Shown here: piece after piece, positions 30,086 through 41,830 of the stretch | How positions within the stretch are numbered: position 1 is the stretch's first letter | How the letters are laid out: each line of letters opens with the position of its first letter | DNA from: Trachythela sp. YZ-2020 | Lineage: Eukaryota > Cnidaria > Anthozoa > Malacalcyonacea > Clavulariidae | Assembly (NCBI GenBank): GCA_016169945.1 | Contig: JADLSH010000365.1 | Span: forward strand, 1,980,501-2,044,500 | Direction: 5' to 3' | Length of the DNA: 64,000 bases | Made by a program: the position numbers and the translations under genes | The notes under the pieces: generated by a model | Seen by the model: only the letters and a program-made list of their open reading frames with translations | What the model was told of the DNA's origin: nothing | Databases searched by the model: none

Positions 30086-30230
30086 AACTTACTAACTTCG
30101 ACTGTTCGGTCTGTACGGTAAAATATCAAGCCTCGGTCTTGCTGTATTGACCTCGCTATCGCTCGGTCAATACAGCAAGACCTCACCTTGATATTTTACC
30201 GTACAGACCTCACGCTCAGTTAGTAAGTAG
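30086..30230. repeat. Foldback palindrome 4
   Basis: ACTTACTAAC pairs with GTTAGTAAGT. GTCTGTACGGTAAAATATCA pairs with TGATATTTTACCGTACAGAC. The loop core is TGACCTCGCTATCGCTCGGTCA. Confidence 0.85.
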
Positions 30231-31772
30231 TTAATATCATAAATAAATTCCAGGAATTTAATATATCACAAATTTGCACGTTAATCGCGAGCACCCCCCG
30301 GAAGTTTACACTCTGCCTATATGTATGGATAGATGTATGAATACATGTATGAATACATGACTCCTCTCAATTTGCCACCACAACAATACTGCAACGTTTC
30401 CCTGGAAACTTTGCACTAAAAAGTAAGATATCATTTGAACAGCTAAAGATTTGATCTTACGAGTTACATCTATAAAATTACAGTAACACCTTACGCATGA
30501 TTACATCCCAAAGCTGGATTACATTTATTTACCCTGCATAGCTGATAGCTCAAGGCAACAGATTATAAACGAAATATTTGAGCTCAATTAAATTGGTATG
30601 TTGTTGTTCTGGGCTGGAGGTTAGTAATAAAGATGATGCCTAGGAAGGAAGGCAGTTATAATTTTTCATACAGCATGGATAATTGTGTAGTGCTAAGCCA
30701 GGGATTATTCTAAGCTGGATTTGCTACCACTTCTTGGAGTTGTAAAAATATTTCTGGAGTTGTAAATGGAAATTACTGGAGTTGTTAGTTTATATTTATA
30801 TTTCCAATTTGAACAAAAGATTAGTTAAACTGTATATATACTAATATTTATACCATAGTTTCATCCAACACGATAATTGAAGTAATTCACAAGGAATAGC
30901 ACATTATAAACCTTGACATAGCTGGGACAATTTTTCTGGAACACATATGAAAATGAATAACCAAAATTGGAATTGGAAAAATTGTCTGCAGAGGTGACTT
31001 GCCTTCCAGTAATTTGGAGGCCTGATGTGGAAATTCAGCCACTAGGTTACTTAATTAAATGGGAAGATAAATAACAATTGATTGTAATACTGCTACAATT
31101 GTAATACAGGACCTCTCCAGACTTTAATAAGAGCGCAGATTAAAATGCTGTATAAATATACGATACTATTTCAGTAAATGTGCCCAATATTAAATTTACT
31201 GGAGTCGTAAAATTTTCTTAGAATAATCCCTGTGCCAAGTGTAGGTATAGCGTCTATACAATAAGCTTCGGGTCTTTCGAATCAAACAAGAACTTCTACG
31301 TTTCGAAGGGAAGGCCCTTTGTCTAGAAATTAGTCAGTTCACTGCAGGTAAATACAACAACTTATATACTTCTTAATACTTCTAAATATACTCGAAAAGT
31401 CATGTTGTGATAAAACTCACATAATTTAACCAATATCATGCATTTTGCGTACCAAACTCCTAAACGTAGCTTTTCATCGAGAGAGAAATATACCGAATCC
31501 ACATAGAGAAAACAAGAATGTGCCTAATATTTAAGCTCTTTGCATGAAAAGAAATCATACCTCATTGTAAAAAGGCTGGGAGACCCTTTGACTGTTCTGG
31601 GGAGAGAGAAAGTATAGCAATACGAACAAAGTAAATACATCACAATAACATTTTCAATTCTGATCCAACTGAATGCATGCATGCGCTAACCTACGGCACT
31701 ATGAATGTATACAGCATGCTGAGTGTATCTAAGAAATTTTGATTTATCATACATTTTCTCGTGTCTATAATA
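30231..31772. other. Non-coding, one SINE-like fragment
   Basis: Repeated GGAGTTGTAA words occur near 30735-30790. A diverged copy of the dispersed family lies at about 31230-31330 (CCAAGTGTAGGTATAG, ACTTCTACGTTTCGAAGGGA). No gene was seen. Confidence 0.45.
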
Positions 31773-32180
31773 TTAAGGAACAACAAATACACAAATCACA
31801 TAATTAAAACATGCATATAGAAAACAAAGTATAAAATAAATGCAAAAATACAGTATATTATACAACATTAAAGAATGTCCAATATTCAAGTCCATCTTCA
31901 GAGCGCGTTGACCATCTGGAAGGTTCCGGGGGGGGAGTTCATAGTACTTTACGTATTCTTTGTGGCGAACATCGTATATCCACGACCACGGGGGCTGCCA
32001 TTGATACCGCTGGCGCTGGATAACCGGTACACTCCTAATACCATTGTTGTAGAAAGCGTACGCATAGTTAGATTTGGACAGGACAAACCATTGTTTAAGC
32101 GGAGCTTCATAGGAACTGCTGAGATTGTAGCTGACTGTTACAAGCAAGCAACCAATAATTAAAACAATGTTTAACAGCAT
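31773..32180 (-). CDS. Putative small secreted Tyr/Trp-rich protein
   Basis: ATG at 32180 opens MLLNIVLIIGCLLVTVSYNL, a good signal peptide. A 70-residue segment rich in Tyr, Trp, Gln and Pro follows (QWFVLSKSNYAYAFYNN, RYQWQPPWSWIYDV, EYVKYYELPPRN). After about residue 95 the frame becomes hydrophobic and AT-driven (ILYFCIYFILCFLYACF). That part is probably intronic or UTR read-through; a donor such as TAC/GTAAAG near residue 78 is possible. No family was recognised. The coding character of the first 90 residues is decent but unproven. Confidence 0.45.
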   Translation of the reverse strand: MLLNIVLIIGCLLVTVSYNLSSSYEAPLKQWFVLSKSNYAYAFYNNGIRSVPVIQRQRYQWQPPWSWIYDVRHKEYVKYYELPPRNLPDGQRALKMDLNIGHSLMLYNILYFCIYFILCFLYACFNYVICVFVVP

Positions 32181-32877
32181 TTTTGTACCGCCGTTCCGTT
32201 CGTGATTGTAATGTATTAAGCCCGCACCACTCCACCAGTTGTTATAAATGTTGTTTTTTATTTACGCGAGGTCCTCGTAAACGTCGCCGGGATCTTTTTC
32301 TTAGGTCCGCATCCTCATACCACTGTTACGAAGCTTTATGGCTTTATATTATAGCTTCAAATGTTTTATTTCTACGCAAGGTAGCGAAAACGTTTACAAA
32401 ATGATACAAAAAATATAAAAGTACGTATTATTGTTCTAAACAGTTCAGTATCAGCTTTCTCTTCTTCTCAGTTCGTTCGTTTCGTTTGTCTTGTAAGGTT
32501 CTGTTTTTGAGCTTCTGCTTTCACTCTCCTGGTTACTCTGCGTCCACTGCCGGAGTTGAGCTGGGCTCGTCCTTTTATGTTAACGGTTCAATGGGTCTTG
32601 GTACACGTGATCTGGCGAGTGGTGTGATTCCAAGTCAGCCAATCAGCGTTGAGAAATATAGAAGTGGTGATAGGCGTTGATAACTCGTGCCAGCTCTCTA
32701 TATCAGTTGATTTAAGGCGTTGTCGCACTTGTCGAGTCGGTTTTATGCTCAGTCGATCAGTATTCAAAATTGTTCATTTCATAATCTTATATCAAAACTT
32801 TCAAACTGTACATGGATGAACCTTATTTTACGACTTAAAGGACATTGGCTTATTTAATCTTACTGGACCACCTATCT
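32181..32877. promoter_or_regulatory. Spacer between two divergent signal-peptide ORFs
   Basis: About 700 bases between the starts of two outward-facing ORFs with signal peptides, so it would hold both promoters if the ORFs are real. No specific promoter motif could be assigned. Confidence 0.2.
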
Positions 32878-33063
32878 ATGAGAATGTTACTATTTCTTTC
32901 TGTAATATTTTTGTTTGCGAGTAAAGTGCAAGTAAAATGTGATAAAATTTGCTCATCGGCCGCCATCTTGGATCAAATTCTCAAAAAATTATCCTTGGGG
33001 TCAATGACCTTTGTGACGTCATTAGATGGGTTGGCTTCAAAACAACATAGGGATCTATATTAA
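32878..33063 (+). CDS. Putative signal-peptide exon
   Basis: ATG at 32878 opens MRMLLFLSVIFLFASKVQVK, a strong signal peptide, then CDKIC and a short helix-like AAILDQILKKLSLG. The frame then runs into sequence that recurs nearby (TGACGTCATTAGATGGGTTG is the complement of a block at 33.75 kb), so the distal part is repeat. It is possibly the first exon of a secreted protein, or chance. Confidence 0.3.
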   Translation: MRMLLFLSVIFLFASKVQVKCDKICSSAAILDQILKKLSLGSMTFVTSLDGLASKQHRDLY

Positions 33064-33309
33064 TTGCGTGAAGGTTATGGTAACTAAAAATATGTCGCTT
33101 TTGCGCGTTATAATGAACAAAAATTCTCACAACCAGGCAAGGGAACTAGGGAAATGCTACACTATCAGGTGAGACAGAAAGGAATGGCGAATTTTACAAC
33201 AATTCTGTACTATAGTATTTTGTGTCACTTGAAATTTAACGAGAAATGTAAATGGTCATATACTCTGGAAAAGGTTTCAAGAACCATCTGTTGTTGTAGG
33301 ATACATTAG

Positions 33310-33713
33310 AGAGTTTAAGTTCGACTTCCGATACTAATACCGATACCGATGTGTTCACTTCCGTTGTCATATTGGTAGCGGGAATTTTAAAGCGTTAAGT
33401 TATCAAGACGGATAAATTATGAAAATAAACATGGCGCATGCAGTTGATATTTCATTTCCGACTAAAACATGCGTCAGGCGATGCTAATAAACAAATGTTT
33501 TATGTGTTTATCGAAAAAACATTGAAATACAGGATATATATGAGTTTATCTTACCTTAAAGACAAATTCCGAACGACTTCCAAAAGAAGGACGACTTCGG
33601 TAGTGGCGACTTCCAATACGCTTGTCCTCGTGCTTTTTGCGAGCATAGCGCATGCGCAGACCTGTTGTTGGTATCGGTATTGGTATCGGCAGTCGAACTT
33701 AAACTCTCTATTA
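33310..33713. mobile_element. Inverted-repeat MITE, GAGAGTTTAAG ends
   Basis: The arm AGAGAGTTTAAGTTCGAC with CCGATACTAATACCGATACC pairs with GGTATCGGTATTGGTATCGG and GTCGAACTTAAACTCTCT. The flanks allow a 2-3 bp duplication (TA or ATT). The frame inside (33438-33779) has no recognisable domain. Confidence 0.8.
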
Positions 33714-33751
33714 TTTAAACGAAGACACGAGGAGAGATGTTTGAAATGTTA

Positions 33752-33930
33752 TGTCAACCCATCTAATGACGTCATTTAATGTATTCATGCATAAATTAGC
33801 ATACACGGAATTTTCCAAAATGGCGGATGACAGAGTTTATATTAGAGAAATTGTGTCAACCCATCTAATGACGTCATTTAATGTTTCATGCATAAATTAG
33901 CATACACGAATTTTTGAAAATGGCAGATGA
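33752..33930. repeat. About 100-bp direct duplication
   Basis: GTCAACCCATCTAATGACGT through CATAAATTAGCATACACG occurs at 33752 and again at 33853 with small changes. An inverted partial copy lies at 33010-33035. Confidence 0.85.
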
Positions 33931-35040
33931 CTGTTGCTGTTGAACTTTGTCACAAATTTTCTTAATAACTAAATGCGCTGGGCAAGGGAAACTATGAAAT
34001 TAGGTATTCCGTAGGCATGCTCTATCAATAAAAGAAATAAAAATTTTCGTTGCCAATGTTGTTTAACCTAACTTTAACTAAAATTTAACGAACTAAGCTT
34101 TTGATGACGTAATATTATAATTATCCGACGGCGCGAAATATTCTGAAGAATGATTGACGAGAAAGCCCTTTGCATGCACACGTGTAATGTCATTAACATT
34201 GAACTTTGATTTATCATGCAAACACATCTTGCAAGATTTTTATCAGACTTGACAGTTTAAAGTATCATTTATCTACAATTTTGATGCCCACTGGAAAGGT
34301 AATTGACACTTTTGCGCAAATTCGAAATGGTATTTACTTTATCTGCCTTTTGTAGCAAAGAATGTCCATTATCTTTCCATTTGACGTAACTAATGTTTAC
34401 AATGGCCTGTGGTGCAAACTGAACTATTTTTATACAATTATATATACTTTCGTAACAATATTATTAAATCAATATTCAGCCGTTTGCTTGCTCTAATGAA
34501 AATTATCTGCGAGCAGAGGTCTCTCAGTATTTAACTGTATGCTAATTTCTGAGGGTTCAGGATATTTTCTGAGGTGTACGGGAATTGCTCACACCGTCCA
34601 TAGTAATTTCTGAGGGGTTCTTGCAATTTCGATAGAAAATGCCGAATGACCAGCACAAAATTGCCGATTTCTGAGGGGTCAGGGCAAATATAAGATTTCT
34701 TAAGGGTTTATAAATCTGACATCGCGTCGACAGGGGGGGGGGCATTAAATGGAATGGCCCTATGCCTAGACAAACGTCGAATATACCACTCTTGGACCTC
34801 TAGTTTAAACGTATTAAATTGCGAATGAAATCGCAACTTAAAATGTCTTCTGGCACAATAATATTCATCACCTATACCTCTGTTTAATATGTACTGGTCG
34901 TATGAAGGAAATCGGCCGCAAAATGACAAAAATATAGCCATTTAAAGCTCCCAACTCCGCGTATACCTATGGCTATATATACTGCAACGAATTATGAAAC
35001 CCAATACAGGAAAGTTAGTGTTTCGCATGATTTCGTTGCA
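33931..35040. other. Non-coding
   Basis: Includes four 'TTTCTGAGGGGT' words at 34545-34700 and a G run near 34730, which suggests an old transposon end. No gene was recognised. Confidence 0.4.
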
Positions 35041-35045
35041 AAATA

Positions 35046-35225
35046 TAACCATGTCTCAGAGTAAGCGACTTTCACGTCTGAGTCTTAAGTTCGATTCTCG
35101 CTGAGGACTTTACTCATCACACTCGTGTGAAAAGAGTAAGTCAACGCTCTGCTGAAAGTCGTGGGTTTTCTCCGGGCACTGCGGTTTCCTCCCACACGGA
35201 AAGTTGACTGGGTGGGTTTGGATAT
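35046..35225 (+). mobile_element. SINE-like element
   Basis: AAGTTCGATTCTCGCTGAGG resembles a Pol III B box (GGTTCGANNCC). About 60 bases later comes TTTTCTCCGGGCACTGCGG with TTTCCTCCCACAC, a core also seen in part at 17.94 and 60.96 kb. The A box and tail are unclear. Confidence 0.5.
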
Positions 35226-35263
35226 ACAGATTAGGAAAGTAATATCACAATTGTTGTAAAATA

Positions 35264-35628
35264 CAGGGTGTCCCCAAAAAAGTCCCCATATAGAAATCAC
35301 TCTTTTGTTGTTAAACGTGCGTTGTTATACCTCTGGGAATTTAAAATAGCTTCTAAAACGAACAGCAACACAAAAATGTCAAATTACAAATTCGTCTTAC
35401 CGTCAGTTCGAGTAAGAATGGTTCAACTGACTACAGAGCAACGAGTATTTGACGTAAAACCATTTGTTTGTGAAATCGTTTTGCTTGCTTCGATCGTCGC
35501 GTTAAATTATTTGGACGAAGGGAAGTTGTAAATAATTCCGCCGTTCAGTGTACAATTCAATTAAATTCCCAAAGGTATAATAACGCACAAGAGTGATTTC
35601 TAAAGGGGGGCATTTTTAGGACATCCTG
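35264..35628. mobile_element. CAGGGTGTCC-ended MITE, TA TSD
   Basis: CAGGGTGTCCCCAAAAAAG pairs with the right end CATTTTTAGGACATCCTG. AGAAATCACTCTT and TATACCTCTGGGAATTT also pair. TA flanks both sides (35262-35263, 35629-35630). Confidence 0.8.
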
Positions 35629-35630
35629 TA

Positions 35631-35830
35631 CATGGTGTATAAAAATAACCTATTGTATTAATTTGACAGCTCTAATTGCTTCTAATTAATGCATGCGCAA
35701 AAACACAACGTCGTATACACATGGCCATGGGAAATTAATAAATTCCCTAAATTTCCCATGTGTATACGACCTTTTGTTTTTGCGCACAATTAATTCGAAT
35801 TTAAAAGGGTCTACTTTTTTTATACACCTG
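35631..35830. mobile_element. Second MITE sharing its TA with the previous one
   Basis: CATGGTGTATAAAAA pairs with TTTTTTTATACACCTG. The inner arms AAAACACAACGTCGTATACA and TGTATACGACCTTTTGTTTT also pair. Its left TA (35629-35630) is the right TA of the neighbouring element. Confidence 0.78.
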
Positions 35831-37640
35831 TAGATAGTGTAGGGTAAGTACATAATATAGGTATGCGAGAATCGGTCACTGAAAAGCCCCAACGGGGAGT
35901 GAGCTGAATAATGTATGTATGCATGTATGTATATGTAACTCTTTCTAAACGGTAGCGTCGAATATCAGCTTCCAACGCATGATGACTTTGAGCGCTTGTA
36001 TCTTTGGCGCCCCTCACCCAAAACGGACGAAAATACCACCAATCGATCACAAATCGATTCAGCAAACACACCTGTTCTTGGCTAATGCCAAACAAATCGC
36101 TAAACACATTGTTTTACAGATCTCCGTGAGTTTTAACACCTTTGTAATCTGATATTTATTATTATCGTAAACTAATTATATATTCAGTACCTTTGGTCGA
36201 TTATAACTTCTGTTTTAAAAACCGTGTGATCTTCGCTAATACACCGTTTTATAGAGCTTGAAAAACAGTACATACTGACCAACTTGCAAAGAAACACAAT
36301 AAAAATTGACAAAGTTACGGCGATATTTGAAATGTAGCGTACGGGTCAAACCGGAATTTCAGACAAAAACAACCGGAAAAGGCCCAAACACAAACAAAGA
36401 CTGTTGCTATGGTTTTTTAAGTGGCCGGAATGAATTCCCCAGGGTACAATACCCTATATAAGATATTTTTGTCGGGACTGAAGCGCGTGGGCAAACCATA
36501 TATAGTCAAACTACGACAAGCGCGTGCATGTTGGAAAATTCCCGATAAATAAAAAAAATTCAAAATAAATATTTCTAAAAGCCGTATCGAAGGCACGTTT
36601 TACAGTCGAAAGAAACAGATAAAAAGCTAAATTTCGATCATTAGAAGTCTTTCAAGATATTAAAGATATTAAAAGATATTAAAGATTGTTTGAGTTGAAC
36701 TGAAGTATGACTGGAGGTATGTTTGGGATTAAACTTTTAGTATTTTTGATTCTGTAATGTTTAGTCGGCAAAATAGCCCACTGTTAAAAAGCTTATTTTG
36801 TAAGGATTCCAATGGTGTTAATTTCATTGCCAGGGGGTAAATATTTTGCAAAGGAGATCGTACTCAAAGTGCTCTTGCGACAACTTGCGACAACATAATT
36901 AAAATGCGACCGACCAGAAAGAGAATTAATGTATGTCCACCGTCTACGCAGTTCAATCATTGCCAATGTGCAAATACTACACTACAAATATAATTATATA
37001 TCAAGGCAGTTTGCCAAATTTAAACTGCACTCAGTGTTTCGAAGGCTGAAAGATAGTGTTTCGCATGATTTTGTAGCAAAATAAACCATGTCTATACATA
37101 CCATCTACGCAGTGCTATCATTGCCAATGTGCACAAATACTATACTACATGTATGCTTGCTGTTGACCGTTTTTAAATTCAATTCAGACCATCCGTTTGC
37201 CTTAGTTATGTTAGATACCAAAAGTTATTACAAGAACATATTGTACTGTCCCAAGGTCGCACTTTTAACCTGTGGTTATACTCCTAGTATGATATTTTAA
37301 TAATAGCACGTCTTGGATAAACGCGAATGGCCTGTTTGTTTTGGCGAAAATAATGTTGTTTAAGCTTGCCGTTTGGGCAAATAGTCGTGTAAAACCCACT
37401 AACATATAAGCTGTACATATCTGTTCATGTTGTTTAACAGTATGTTATACAATTAAGACTGATGCGTTCATTATTTGCGCAACAATATTTTCAAAGAAGA
37501 AGAAAGCAATTCAATATGGGGTATAACTCGGCGTATAATATCAAAAGTGCGAATCAAAATGGGGTTTTAAACGACCACTATCAACACTGTCTTATTGATT
37601 TCGGCAACTGATCAAGGGGAAGCCATATACCTAAAGCCAA
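35831..37640. other. Non-coding
   Basis: No gene was recognised. Two diverged copies of a word (GTGTTTCGCATGATTTTGT, about 35020 and 37060) and CCATCTACGCAGT words hint at old duplications. Confidence 0.4.
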
Positions 37641-37798
37641 TAGGCCTACCACAAAAATGGCTAAATTGAGGCATGGAGCAACACACAAAGCCCGTATAAC
37701 TTTAAAAGGTAGGGGTATGGAGGACATTACTACCCAAGTAAGCCATAGGGCAAATTCGTATTTATTTCTAAAATATTAAAATAATTTAATTTAAAGTA

Positions 37799-38182
37799 AT
37801 GCGCACTCTTGCAATCGTAGGCTATGGTATGCAGCATACGACACTGCGATCTGAGAGAAAATCCAGCAAATCTAGGACCACCGTGAACGAGCTATGTATT
37901 ATTTCAAAGGTTTTAAAACGAGCTATAGGGTTTTGGTTTAAAATAAAAGCAGAAATGACTAAATATGGTACATTAATTAACACCATTAAAATAGCTAGCA
38001 AAAATGTTTTAGGAGTACCTCAGTTAATCAACCGCCTTTCTCTTTTGCTGCAGAACGGAATGAGCCTGATAAATAGAAAAAGAAAATTTATAATTCCAAA
38101 CTCACTCATAAGTAATCTCCTGGAAGCAGTAAGCTTATTAAAGCAAAAACCTACCTTACGACTAGTAATTATTTCAACTTAA
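37799..38182 (+). other. Unexplained 127-codon open frame
   Basis: The frame has mixed, somewhat basic composition and ends KQKPTLRLVIIST. A second small frame (MAKLRHGATHKARITLKG, 37653) with an AAAAG/GTAGGG donor lies just upstream. No domain was recognised in either. It could be TE remnant or chance. Confidence 0.15.
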
Positions 38183-38313
38183 TGGTCGGTCTGTTGAAGT
38201 CTATTGATTGAATATGGTCATAAACAGAAAATTTGAACACTAATCAATGAATTCTTTCATTTCACGCCTTTCAAAATATTCTATAATTCTATGCCGTCGA
38301 GGCAAAACAACGC

Positions 38314-38489
38314 TAGCCTGAGTATCCGGTTTTCTGGGGGGGGGAGAAAAAAATGGGGGAGAAGGGGGAGGAAAGGGAAGAAGGGGGAGGGAAAGAGGGA
38401 GAAGGGAGAGGAAGGGGAAAAAAGGGGGAGGAAAGGGAAACTTTTTTTTTCTTTCCCAAACCCAACCCGAGGGCCTGATGCTCAGGCTA
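38314..38489. mobile_element. MULE-like MITE, TSD AAACAACGC
   Basis: The ends TAGCCTGAGTATC and GATGCTCAGGCTA (one mismatch) lie inside exact 9-bp repeats AAACAACGC (38305-38313, 38490-38498). The interior is a G/A-rich tract. It is 176 bp and non-coding. Confidence 0.87.
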
Positions 38490-38559
38490 AAACAACGCCT
38501 TTATTTATTTGACTTATATGCGTACGTTTATTCACGTTTTAGGCTGTACAGAGTGTATA

Positions 38560-38890
38560 AAAAATAGGTACGCTAAGCGTACATGTATCTGCTCATGGTG
38601 ATGCCACAGTTTCCGATGAAGGAGTAATATTCAACAATAGGCAATTTCGTAATTACGGGCGCCATTTCGCAAAGGGGGAAAACACAATAAACGGCAACAA
38701 TAGCATGACTCTAGGGACAAGTATTCCCACTGGGACGAGGTGTATATAGTTACTACGGCTGGCAGAGCCAAGCCATAGGTTTAATATGTCCCTGTCTGTT
38801 TTTTCGTCATCTTCGTTGCATGAGGATCCGCACGGCCAAAAATATGCAACTTTTGCGCCTTCAAGGCGCAAAAGTCCGGAAATGAAAGTA
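38560..38890. repeat. 'GGTACGCTAAGCGTACATGT' dispersed repeat
   Basis: The same block with GATGCCACA, AAGGAGTAATATTCAACAAT and CTCTAGGGACAAGTATTCCC recurs at 44163-44400. Short pieces are at 19800 and, inverted, at 59155. Confidence 0.85.
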
Positions 38891-39238
38891 CATTATCTCA
38901 TTAAATATGATGCGAAAAACTGTCATCAATCGGTAATTATTCTCACTAGTTCGCAGTAGGTACCCCGGTCCTGATCAGTTATTAACAGGTTATTGATTAC
39001 AAAATGCATACAGGGAAAAGCAATTTGATATGGTTATTAAAGATTATTAATGATCTTTATTTTACATAAGACGGGGCATCATGTTTTCCTCCGTCAACAC
39101 CATTTTTTGGTTCACGCACCTGGAATTTCGGCAGCGCTAGAACCATGTAGCGCTCGTTTTCATTACTCATTGACATTATTGTAGACATATTCTCTGCATT
39201 ACCAACTGTACTACAATGTGCGCGTTATTTACTTGGAT

Positions 39239-39780
39239 ATAAATTTACGAATAACTTAGCGTTTCAAGAGTTATATCATTGCGCATTGAGATTCAAGTTG
39301 CTGTGCAATAATTACGATTGGCATCCTAGCTTCAACTGATTAAGCAAAGATGACTACATCTTCTTAATCTGCCAGCAAAAGATGACTACATCTTTCTGAC
39401 ACAAGAGCATCCACTAAAAGAATTCTCCGACTAAAATTACATACAGCATTTACATGATGTGCATGGTACGCGCGTTATTTCATGCTGACTCTTTTATACA
39501 AAGGCCGCATATAGGCCTATTTAATATAAATTTCCAAATAACTTAATATTTCAAGATATATATAATTGCGCATTGAGATTTAAGTTGCTGTGCAATAATT
39601 ATGATTGGCCTTCTAGATTCAACTGATTAAGCAAAGATGACTACATCTTCTTAATCTGCTAGAAAAAGATGACTACATCTTTCTGGCACAAGAGCATCCA
39701 CTAAAAGAATTCTCACTAACATTACAACAACATCGTTATGTTGTAGCGCGGTACGCGCGAATTTATAAGGCGACAACATG
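39239..39780. repeat. About 290-bp tandem duplication
   Basis: A block with GTTGCTGTGCAATAATTA, TTCAACTGATTAAGCAAAGA and TGACTACATCTTCTTAATC occurs twice head to tail, starting near 39239 and 39527. Within each copy GATGACTACATCTT is itself doubled. Confidence 0.87.
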
Positions 39781-39969
39781 GAGCTGAACGTTGTGGCGCG
39801 GGATGCTAAATAATCTTACTAAATATAATTGGTTCTGATTGAGTATATGTTTCCAGATATCGTTTCATTGCATGAGATGCTGGTGCGCATTTGCGCGATT
39901 TTATGTCGGATATGCTTCTCTGAATCTTGATCACTGTACTGTCGCCATACTTATCTTATTGTATTGTTC

Positions 39970-40708
39970 TAGCCTGCGAAGCAGTCGCTTTATTTTGAGT
40001 GGTTATTATATAAATGGGCGATAAAATAATCGGGCGGATAAAATAAGCGGGCGGAAAAATAAGCGGGCGGAGGGCGGCGAAAAATAAAGAGCCTGCAATC
40101 ATCCTTAATAAAAATGAATTCAGCCCACATTCCACGGCTAAAATAATCAACCAATCAGACACGAGCCGGAAATATCACCATGAAGTGGCGACGTGATGAA
40201 AACAAACAAAATTTGCGCACATGTACGCAAGTGTCAAAGTTTCCAAATTGCAATGACTGATACAACTCCTACCGTCCTACGAAAAAATTTATTCGCGAAA
40301 AGGAAGAAACCAAAAGCAGCAACTGTTGACGACTATTGCAGAGCGTGTAAGTGCTCTCTCAAAAATAAATACGGTTCTCTGGGGTCGTTTGTCAACGTGT
40401 TAAGATTAAGCCAACAAATAGAGCGGAATTCAAAGGTCTTGTTACGTTTTGGCTAGTGTTTGCGAACAGTCCGGATGTTTTAGTATGCAACTTCAGATTT
40501 TGACCAATCAGTATTTTCCGTTCAGAATCTGAACGGGGAATTCATTTTTATTAAGGATGATTGCAGGCTCTTTATTTTTCGCCGCCCTCCGCCCGCTTAT
40601 TTTTCCGCCCGCTTATTTTATCCGCCCCCTAATTGTTTTCCGCCCGACTATTTTATCGCCCATTTATATAATAACCACTCAAAAATAAAGCGACTGCTTC
40701 GCAGGCTA
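39970..40708. mobile_element. MULE-like element, TSD GTATTGTTC, with ZAD-like ORF
   Basis: The ends TAGCCTGCGAAGCAGTCGC and complement, with arms of about 170 bases that contain AAATAAGCGGGCGG, are flanked by exact 9-bp repeats GTATTGTTC (39961-39969, 40709-40717). The inside has one short cysteine-bearing ORF. It is a non-autonomous member of the TAGCCTG group. Confidence 0.9.
40253..40456 (+). pseudogene. ZAD-like N-terminal fragment in MULE-like element
   Basis: MTDTTPTVLRKNLF..KRKKPKAATVDDYCRACKCSLKNKYG carries one C-x2-C pair. The second pair expected about 50 residues on is lost because the frame ends. It is the same kind of piece as in the elements at 24926 and 45210. Confidence 0.55.
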
Positions 40709-41119
40709 GTATTGTTCCAGAGATCTGGTTGACCATGCTATTCACCGTCTGCTACGTGCTGTATTCCATCCGCTCGGCTTTATTTCTACTCCTTGACTGA
40801 ACGCCAGAACAAGAATATTACAAAGGAAGTTATCGAAATGACGAAATATATACTATAGCCATTGCTATTCGCCAACTGCATCGGCTGATCGAAAATATAC
40901 TTCGCGGCTGCAGTATTAAATTTGGCGCGTACTCTACCATGCATGCTAAATCTTAAATGATGGCGTTGACAAATGGAACGCTATTTACTATTAATAAACT
41001 ATTACATGAGTTATCAATATTTAAACCAAGCGCAGACTCTTTGATTAAATTACATCTGCATCTGGTCATGAAGTGAGTAAATTCAATTAATACATTTCAA
41101 CCCTCAAACGCCTGCCTTT
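40709..41119. other. Non-coding
   Basis: No gene or clear repeat was recognised. Confidence 0.4.
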
Positions 41120-41830
41120 CGGATGCCTTGGAAACGAACACCTTTTGCCTTAATTTTTTCACACATCGTGCGGGTCCTCATGCTGGTTTTTTGGGGGTGT
41201 CACAAACTTGCACTCCCGCGGTCACCCAAGTCACCCGCACAAAACGCATGCAATTTTCTTGTCAATCTTGTGTGCATCTTTATAGAATACTTGCACATTT
41301 TGAGTTACGTACTTGTGTTTTAACCAGATCAATAACGCATCAAGGGACGGATACGATAAATGCAATACGAACGAGAAACGTACAAATCATGCTGATATTG
41401 GTCACGCACTATGTAAAATATTCGACATACTTCAGTCTATATGAGGGTATTATATTTCCAACAACAAACATTGCGCCTTCAAGACTTCACGATCGTAAAG
41501 CGCATCGCTCTAAAACATCTATACTGATGTATACTCTACAATAGTTTAAGCGAACCATACGTGGGTATTCATTTGTATTTGTGGTAAACTAAAGAGAAAC
41601 TAGAAATCAGTGGGGTCAATCAAGGGTCAGCTGTCATATGTTCTTGATAATTATTACTCTGTAAACGGATCAACTTTTTACAAGAAAACCGAAAACCTTA
41701 GTTCTCCCTACCTCTTGCAATATTTTAAGATGATCCTATAGCTCCTAATTATTATACTTCGATTTGACCCAAACGCTTGAACAGACTCGATATATAAGCA
41801 GGGGCGCACATTTCAAAAAAGTTTGGGGGG
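41120..41830. repeat. Duplicated block, copy 1 (uninterrupted reference)
   Basis: The block from GGGGGTGTCACAAACTTGCA through CGTACAAATCATGCTGATAT to GCGAACCATACGTGGGTATT recurs as 44409-44647 plus 47939-48350, with a further partial copy at 48350-48790. Here the junction TATTCGACATACTTCAGTCT is intact, which defines the empty sites for two insertions in copy 2. Confidence 0.85.

Noticed and set aside
35085..35110. tRNA gene at the B-box-like GTTCGATTC
   Set aside because: No cloverleaf could be formed. The context fits a SINE-like element instead.
37088..37300. 70-residue hydrophobic frame
   Set aside because: Composition is explained by AT-rich sequence, and part of it repeats at 36.94 kb. 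No exon signals were seen.
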